This document shows, piece after piece, positions 58,113 through 64,000 of a stretch of 64,000 nucleotides of DNA. Numbering within the stretch: position 1 is the first letter of the stretch; each line of letters opens with the position of its first letter. The stretch spans positions 694,986 to 758,985 of the forward strand of contig BDSI01000042.1 in the NCBI GenBank assembly GCA_003117195.1, read 5' to 3'. Origin of the DNA: Eudorina sp. 2006-703-Eu-15 (lineage: Eukaryota; Chlorophyta; Chlorophyceae; Chlamydomonadales; Volvocaceae). The notes below the pieces were generated by a model. The model saw nothing but the letters and a program-made list of their open reading frames with translations. It did not search any database and was not told the origin of the DNA. A program made the position numbers and the translations under genes.

Positions 58113-59697
58113 AGCCATCGTACGGTGGTCCCCTCACAGTGGAGCACCCAGCTTTTCGCAGGCCAAGAAGCAACCCCCATATTTTCCTTTCCGTCTGTTC
58201 CTGTACACTTGCTCATCGTTCCGGCGTGAGTCTGCAGCAGGGTCACTAATGTCGCGTTTGGGTATGCAACCCGCCCTCGGAGGGCTCGGGTCCCCTCCGG
58301 CCTAGGGTCCCCCCAGCCGGGCTAGGGCCCCTGTTGGCCGGAGGTTCCCTACGCCGCGTCATGCTGCCCACTGCAGGAATGGCTGGCCTGTAGCATTGCC
58401 AACAATCCCCTTCTGCAGCAGTTTCGTGGTGCAGCCAAGCTTGCATCACCTGCACTCCCGCAGCGCCTGTCAGGCTATCAATGACACCTGGCACGCTTCT
58501 CAGCAGCCACGCCGAGGGCGATTTTGTCGGAGCTCCTTAACCAGTCCTTTATAACGAGCTCATATGTGGCTCGTTGTGCGTTGCTAGTGTTCCCAAGCCG
58601 GTCACGACGCTTTTGAGGGTGCCCAATTGCGACCCGTTGAGGCGCCGTGCCCCTGAACTACCTACCGAGCAATCAGGTGGTGTCCACTGTCCAGGTGTTG
58701 ATAGGACCAAACCAACAGGGGGATTTACGCTAGTGAACTACTGGTTGTGGAAAACGCGCTGCATTGGACTACACTGGTTGATCAGGCCAGTGGGATGCTG
58801 GGATCCAGACTGCTTACAATTGTATAGAATCAATTGTCTACATACGAGCAACACACAACACCGAAACAGTCGGCGTTGTGCTCCCAAAGCGGCCCAGACG
58901 GCGCCAAGAGTGTACGGCACCGAATCTGGCCAAATCGCACCCTGGAGCCATGCGTGCGGCAAGCCCAGCTGGCTTGCTAGGGGCTCAATCGAACGACAAG
59001 TCCACAGTCACGACGCCAGAGCAACCAAAACCGGAACGCTCTCGCGTCATTGCACTAGTTCTTTAGGCCCAACCGCTTCTAATCGCCAGGTCGGGCCGGC
59101 GAAATGACGTGCCGGCAACGGTGCACGACACGCCGCTTCCCTTTCTCGAGCCCACCGCCATCGCAGGCTTCACATCCGACGCGGCGGCTCGTGGACGGGT
59201 TGGCCCTTGCGACTTCAAACAATAACCACCTTGCCAGCTCCGCTGCTAAGAATTCAGCTGGCAGCTTGCATACCTGCACCGTAGGCACCTTGGTGCCCAG
59301 GTGCTCGGCCCTGACTGGAATCCGACCCCCGTGGGTACCCTCAGCCCCTGACCGTTGCCGTATCCGTCTTCACAAATGGCCATGCGGCATCTCACGCCTT
59401 GGACCGCACGGCATTGACTGCTGAGCGAATATTGCTCCCCCGTTTGGTACGGGTGCATTGGGGGACTGTCGGGGATGTTGTGCCAGAATGGAGCATGTTG
59501 CCTGTTATCGTTCCGCTTCGGTTCGAACCTTTCATCGCTGCTTTGTCCGATTGTTCTTCAACACACTGCCCACACATCCTCCACATCCTCCACACAGTCC
59601 GTTGCCTCCCTTGTTGTCCTCCTGCTAGAAGCCATGTTCTCAATTTAACCCCACACAATTTTCACCAAAAAGCTGCTTCACCAGAACAACCGTGTTT

Positions 59698-59862
59698 CAA
59701 GCTGAACAACTTATTAACACCATTCAGGGTGTCAACTGCATAAGGGCTGTGCGTTGCGTGTCACATGCGCAGCATGCATTCCGTAACGGCCTCCCTGCAA
59801 CCGAAATTTTTGCGAGATGCTTCCGCTGGTCTTTCAGATTTAATTCCAATGTTTTCGATACC
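59698..59862 (+). repeat. Diverged direct repeat, right copy
   Basis: This partner of 53612-53775 shares CAAGCTGAACAAC, AGGGTGTC, the long GCTGTGCGTTGCGTGTCACA block, and GATGCTTCCGC. It ends about 310 bases before the GUN4 start codon. Confidence 0.85.
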
Positions 59863-60174
59863 CGATGCACTTACGAATTAAATTATGCTTTCCAAGTCGT
59901 GGGATTCTTCCGTGGAGCCATACTTAGCCACACCTATGGAAAACCCGTAAGATCTAACTCTCAATGCTTGCGGATTTCCATTTGCATATATTTTAGTATA
60001 TCATAGCAACCGATCTGGTTCAGTCGCGAATATGCCGTACACGTTTTGGGAGACCATCTCACAGAAAATCCTGTCGTCTGCAACGCTTTCATACTTGTTT
60101 TCGAGTACTGCTGCTCGCAGATCCACTAAGTGTGTCGTGAATTATCAGTTTCGTGGACCTTTGTGGTCAGTGGA

Positions 60175-61065
60175 ATGCAGACTCCATTGCAGGCCCCGGC
60201 CAGCAATGGCCTGTGCCGTCATCGCACGCAGAGGCTAGCTGCGCATGCATTTAGCTTTCCTCGCGGCATGTCACAAAGATCCGGGGCACCTTGCCAAACG
60301 CCGCCCTCGCTGCGCCTTCAGCACTTCGGCAGCGCTGCAGCGGCGAGCAAGCTTGACAACCTGTCTCTTTTTGGTGAAAACACCAGCAGCCTGCTTGGTG
60401 GAGCACCGATCGTGGAAAAGAAGAAGGTGTCGCTGAAGGAGGCGGTCATCGCGGTTCCGTTGCTGTCCGAGGTACGTATTACTCGGATTTTCATGCTTCG
60501 GGCAAATAAATTAGTTATTAATTGCTGTTTATCCCTTGGGATCTATGTTTTACCTTTCTTTGCCAAGGTCGGGTTGGACTACACCGCGCTGCGCGACTAC
60601 CTGGCCGATGGCGAGTTCAGGAAGGCTGAGGATGAGACGCGTGCGCTGCTCATTAAGCTTGCGGGCGAGGGTGCCGTGAAGCGGAACTGGGTCTACTTCA
60701 CCGAGGTGAAGAACATTTCGGTGGCGGACTTCCAAACACTGGACAACCTGTGGAAGGCATCCAGCAACGGGAAGTTTGGTTACAGTGTACAAAAGGAGAT
60801 CTGGGTGCAAAACTCGAAGCGCTGGCCAAAGTTCTTTAAGCAGATTGACTGGACCACTGGGGAGAACAACAACTACCGGAAATGGCCCATGGAGTTCAAC
60901 TACAGCCTGGACGCGCCGCGGGGGCACCTTCCCCTCACGAACGCGTTGCGTGGGACGCAGCTCTTCCAGGCAATTATGGAGCACCCTGCGTTCGAGGCAC
61001 AGTCCAAGAAGTCGATAGATGATAAGGCTAAAGAGGCGGCTTCGAGCACGCTCAAGCTGTTTTAA
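60175..61065 (+). CDS. GUN4: GUN4-domain protein, tetrapyrrole biosynthesis regulator
   Basis: GUN4 binds protoporphyrin IX and Mg-protoporphyrin and stimulates magnesium chelatase in the chloroplast. Two exons, 60175-60471 and 60568-61065, encode 264 residues. The N-terminus (MQTPLQAPASNGLCRHRTQR, then AFSFPRGMSQRSG) is Arg/Ser/Ala-rich and fits a transit peptide. A helical segment VSLKEAVIAVPLLSE precedes the GUN4 core, which starts LRDYLADGEFRKAEDETRAL. It continues FQTLDNLWKASSNGKFGYSV and IWVQNSKRWPKFFKQIDWT, with the typical W, G and FGxSVQ residues. MEFNYSLDAPRGHLPLTNAL follows, as in the family. The 96-bp intron has good GTACGT and CAAG boundaries, is a multiple of three and has no in-frame stop. 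An in-frame alternative start exists at the internal MSQRSG. The gene stands alone beside the repeat-rich region. Confidence 0.9.
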   Translation: MQTPLQAPASNGLCRHRTQRLAAHAFSFPRGMSQRSGAPCQTPPSLRLQHFGSAAAASKLDNLSLFGENTSSLLGGAPIVEKKKVSLKEAVIAVPLLSEVRITRIFMLRANKLVINCCLSLGIYVLPFFAKVGLDYTALRDYLADGEFRKAEDETRALLIKLAGEGAVKRNWVYFTEVKNISVADFQTLDNLWKASSNGKFGYSVQKEIWVQNSKRWPKFFKQIDWTTGENNNYRKWPMEFNYSLDAPRGHLPLTNALRGTQLFQAIMEHPAFEAQSKKSIDDKAKEAASSTLKLF

Positions 61066-62712
61066 GCTCGACGGGGAATATCACGCGGGATCCGTGGACG
61101 GGGGGTATGACGGTGATGCACTATCAAATCATACACAGGGTTTTGTAGTGATAGGGCTGCACAACTGGGCTGGGCGAGAGCTAGGAGAGCTCCGCTGGAG
61201 GGTTCTGGACTCGTCAAGGGGAGTTGCGTGTTTTGCTAGTCTGTGCAACGCCCCAAGGACTTCCCAGATTTGCTCTCCTGATATGCACGTCACTCCCTCA
61301 TGGACATGGCAAATAGCTCGCCGCGTGATGGCAATGTTCTTTTGCCTTCGAGCTGACGTCGTTGTATGTCATGATATTTCGTTCTAACTGTGTGTCGTGC
61401 GCCCTGTTCGTTAGGCAGTGACGGGGGCACTAACTGCTTTGACCGGTGCCACTCTGTGCGGTACCATGTCGTTGATGCCACATTCGAGCACAAGATGGGA
61501 ATACGGGAATGCGGGTCGGCGGTTCGTTACTGTGAGTTTGATCACAGACTCTTTTGGCGTTCAGCAGTTGTGACGACTGTACATTGATTGGGCAGGAGGG
61601 CGTTTCGGACGACGCAGGTTCCGGACATGCAGCCGGGGACCGCGGGCCGTTTACAGGAATGGTTTCGCAAGCTGCTAAGGTGCGACCGTGCGTGGCCGGT
61701 GTGCCGGTAACAGAGAGACCCGTGGGAGGGGTGTGTGCCTGTGACATGGAATGTTGAGAGTACGTTGGAGTACCGTAGTGGTAGTTGCCTTTGGAGCTTG
61801 TGCTGCTTGCATGCGAGTGATCGGATGCATGCATGCTTTGCGCTGGCTGCGGTTGCAGCAGCGAACGCCTGCGTTCGGGCTTGCTGAAACCCGTGCAGAC
61901 CAGAGTCGTTTGCGTGTGTGGGATGGTCGTAACCGTACTTCTTTTTGAAATACATTGGAAACCCTACGGGAGCCGCACCGAAGCGGGAACGCCATCGCAA
62001 CCGGCCGATAGGCAGGACATTTGCACAGGGTGCACGGTATGTTCAGTCCAACGATGCAACGAGTACCTCGGCACCATTTGAATGAACCTAATGTGCCTCA
62101 ACAATGACAAGATCGAGCTGCAGAGCGCTGAAGGAGCTCACACCGCTCGGAAGCTGCCTTGCTCATGTTTATTTGACCACGATGGTATGATACCCGGGCC
62201 CCGTTACAGTGGACACTGCTGGTTATGACGAACCATCTGTTCTTCAGGGGCGCCTCACATGCGCCTGGTCCACCCATTGAAGTGGAGTCATGCTGTTCGC
62301 GCTTCTCCAGCACAAAACAGTTGCAACGGCGGCACCACTAGATCTCCGCAAGGGGTGACATACCCAATAGGCAGCTGTTCCATTAAGTCATGCAAATGTT
62401 GCCCAACGTGGGCCACGGCCCTGCGTGCGTGTCATGTGTGTCCTGAATACAAGTGACAATCAGTATCCAGGACGCGCCCCCTCGCGGATTGATGGTTCAC
62501 GAACCTGTCGCGAGGTCACACCGCCTCCTCACGAAGACCGCTGGTTACCGATACCCGCCGTCCGCGCACTTGGTCTTGAGAACTCATTGGTGCGCTGCCG
62601 CCAATGGGCGCCACGTCACCAACTCTACTCACCTAATGCGACAGCATGCTCCTGTGATCCCAGTAATGTCTTAGCTGGCAACTAATCGCACGCTGTCTCC
62701 CTCGCCCTAAGC
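61066..62712. other. Convergent intergenic region of GUN4 and the MFI-like gene
   Basis: About 1.6 kb between convergent stops should hold both 3' UTRs. Apart from one dispersed-repeat-like core at 62188-62214, no feature was supported. Confidence 0.4.
62188..62214 (-). repeat. Dispersed short repeat, core-only copy with TGTAA
   Basis: On the minus strand it reads GTCCACTGTAACGGGGCCCG followed by GGTATCA. It shares GTCCACTGTAAC with the copy at 27722-27760. It lies about 500 bases past the stop of the MFI-like gene and in its sense. Confidence 0.45.
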
Positions 62713-64000
62713 CTAGTTGTAGCGCACCACCGTGCCACACGCTGCACTCGGCCCTCCCTTGAAAGGCACATGCGGCACCCCCGCCGCCTGCAGCGCCAGC
62801 CGCACGTCACCACGTGTCTGCGGCATGTCCTCCAGGTACGGCGCCTCGTCCTCAGGCACGAATGCCTCAGAGGCCAGCGTGCAGGCCATGCTCGTCCAGT
62901 CATCAAAGTACGACCCAAAATCCAGGTGCTCACTCCACGCCAGGAGCTCGTCCGCTTTCTCGTCCAACTGGTTGTCATCGAGCTCATCTAGATTGATGTC
63001 GAAGTCCAGGTCCGGCCCCATCTCGCCTCGCCCACTGCCGCTGCCAGTGCCGCTGAACGAAGCGCGCAGCTTCCCCCCGCCGTCGGCGTACATCTTTCGG
63101 AGCCACTCACGCTTCCGCTGCTTCACCATCCTAATGCGCTGCTCCCTGCGCTCAGCCAAGCGGAGGAGGAGGATCATGCAGACATGCGTGGGCAAGATGA
63201 TGGCCGGAGGGATCCTCGACCTGAGCTGCGACAGCCGTCACGATGTCCCGACCACAGGCAGGCATGAATCCATTCACTGGCGTTGAACAGGGTCCAGGTC
63301 TCTGCCCCAGGTCCAGGACTTATGCGGCCGCGACCCGGCGCCCTGCAACCTCCCTGGGCCTGACGGGGCTTCCGAGCCTGACGCTGATCGCACGGGCGTC
63401 TTTTTCCCCCGGGGTCCACCGCCATCCCAAGCGCAGCGCGAGGTACACTTGCCACCTCGCAACGTCCCTCATGCCTCCCGGCGTGCGCCGGAATGAGTAG
63501 AGCCTGCCGCCGCCAAAAACAAAACACGTCACCCCTGCCGTTTCCTCTCCCCCTAAGTCGCTCAACCTGGCTCAACGTACACACCTGCGCATCGCCGGGT
63601 TGAAATGGAACATGGGCTGCCTCTTGAGCTTGGTCATGGTGGTGACCGGGTCCTCGTCCAGCAGCACCCGCTCAGACACCGGCCGCCAGCCGTTATTCTC
63701 GTGCCGCTCGTACCAGCCCGTGGTGCTGCGATAGCCGATTGTGCCATCGGGCTTGATGTATTCCCTTTTGCAAATGGGAAAAAAGGGAAAAGAGGCGGCC
63801 GAGTGGCGTCAGGTAAGTGGGGAATGCTAACCCGGCTCCAGAAGAGGACGGACGTGTACAGACCCATCATGAGGCCTGATGCGCGCCAAGGACGACGACT
63901 CGCCGGAGAAGTCACCCCAAATTGTCTCCTGCGGGCGCTGCCCAGTGCCCGGCTGCCCGCCCGCCCGTCCACCCACCAACCTGTACGAGTCCTCCAGGTC
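62713..64000 (-). CDS. MFI: MFI (C11orf65)-like protein, 5' end outside window
   Basis: Human C11orf65, named MFI, interacts with the mitochondrial fission factor MFF. The algal role is unknown. Three in-phase exons are visible: 64000-63981 (partial), 63764-63585 and 63145-62713, giving about 210 C-terminal residues. The signature TTGWYERHENNGWRPVSERV matches the human GWYHRIENNGWRPVSD region. MFHFNPAMRREQRIRMVKQR and KREWLRKMYADGG match FHFSKLKRRQDLEKKRK and KIEWMRQMY. An acidic linker is followed by DELLAWSEHLDFGSYFDDWT, the counterpart of DEVLNWTNTLNFDEYIASWK. The stop is at 62713-62715. The N-terminal half, which in humans holds an IQ-like helix, must lie right of the window. The exon junction at CGCAG|GTGTGT restores this alignment exactly. 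Confidence 0.82.

Larger units (their letters stand above)
53409..60174. other. Gene-poor, repeat-rich region
   Basis: This 6.8 kb between the divergent kelch and GUN4 genes has no supported cellular gene. It contains a diverged direct repeat at both ends, two copies of the dispersed short repeat, a decayed non-LTR element, small tandem repeats and long stretches of unclear origin. A 193-codon frame at 54891-55472 has no recognisable domain and its composition suggests degenerate mobile DNA. The sequence near 55750 (CGTATATAATTCGG) looks like a TATA box but has no assigned gene. Confidence 0.5.

Noticed and set aside
59500..59560. GGTTCGAACC-like sequence, considered as a tRNA T-arm
   Set aside because: No acceptor stem, D-arm or anticodon arm can be drawn around it.

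Overview
This window looks like nuclear DNA of a volvocine or closely related green alga, of the Chlamydomonas, Gonium or Volvox type. The genes are GC-rich and split into many small exons by GT-AG introns, coding sequence has strong G/C at third positions, and low-complexity Ala, Gly and Gln runs and microsatellites are common. Gene content mixes chloroplast proteins (GUN4-like, CDSP32-like thioredoxin) with cilium-associated families (CFAP99) and general eukaryotic genes. No bacterial operons, tRNAs, rRNAs or CRISPR arrays were seen. All gene models were spliced by hand from frame, reading phase and GT-AG (once GC-AG) boundaries, so internal exons are better supported than 5' ends.

Layout from left to right: CFAP99 (-, 3' end outside the window); RRP46 exosome subunit (+); CDSP32-like double-thioredoxin protein (-); TLC-domain, ceramide-synthase-like membrane protein (-); J-domain protein (+); a 757-residue secreted orphan protein (-); glutathione S-transferase (+); short CacyBP/SIP-like CS-domain protein (-); SPOUT1/C9orf114-type methyltransferase (+); VAC14 (+, 13 exons); a poorly resolved Ala/Pro/Ser-rich gene (+); a kelch, polyglutamine and coiled-coil protein of about 1,100 residues (-, 13 exons); a gene-poor, repeat-rich stretch from 53.4 to 60.2 kb with a decayed non-LTR retrotransposon; GUN4-domain protein (+); and a homologue of human C11orf65/MFI (-, 5' end outside the window). 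Many neighbours are divergent pairs sharing 0.3 to 1 kb of 5' sequence: CFAP99/RRP46, TLC/J-domain, secreted protein/GST and CacyBP-like/SPOUT1.

The genes form no single pathway. Themes are chloroplast redox and tetrapyrrole control (CDSP32-like, GUN4), RNA processing or modification (RRP46, SPOUT1), endolysosomal lipid signalling (VAC14) and the axoneme (CFAP99). The most unusual non-genic signal is a dispersed short repeat with a core near CACCGATGA..CCC..GGGGTCCNCTGTAAC. At least eleven copies lie in introns and intergenic DNA on both strands, and one overlaps the last codons of the secreted protein. Many copies carry TGTAA, the volvocine polyadenylation signal. Two strong imperfect hairpins (17.8 kb and 40.6 kb) and a diverged 160-bp direct repeat (53.6 and 59.7 kb) are further unexplained structures.
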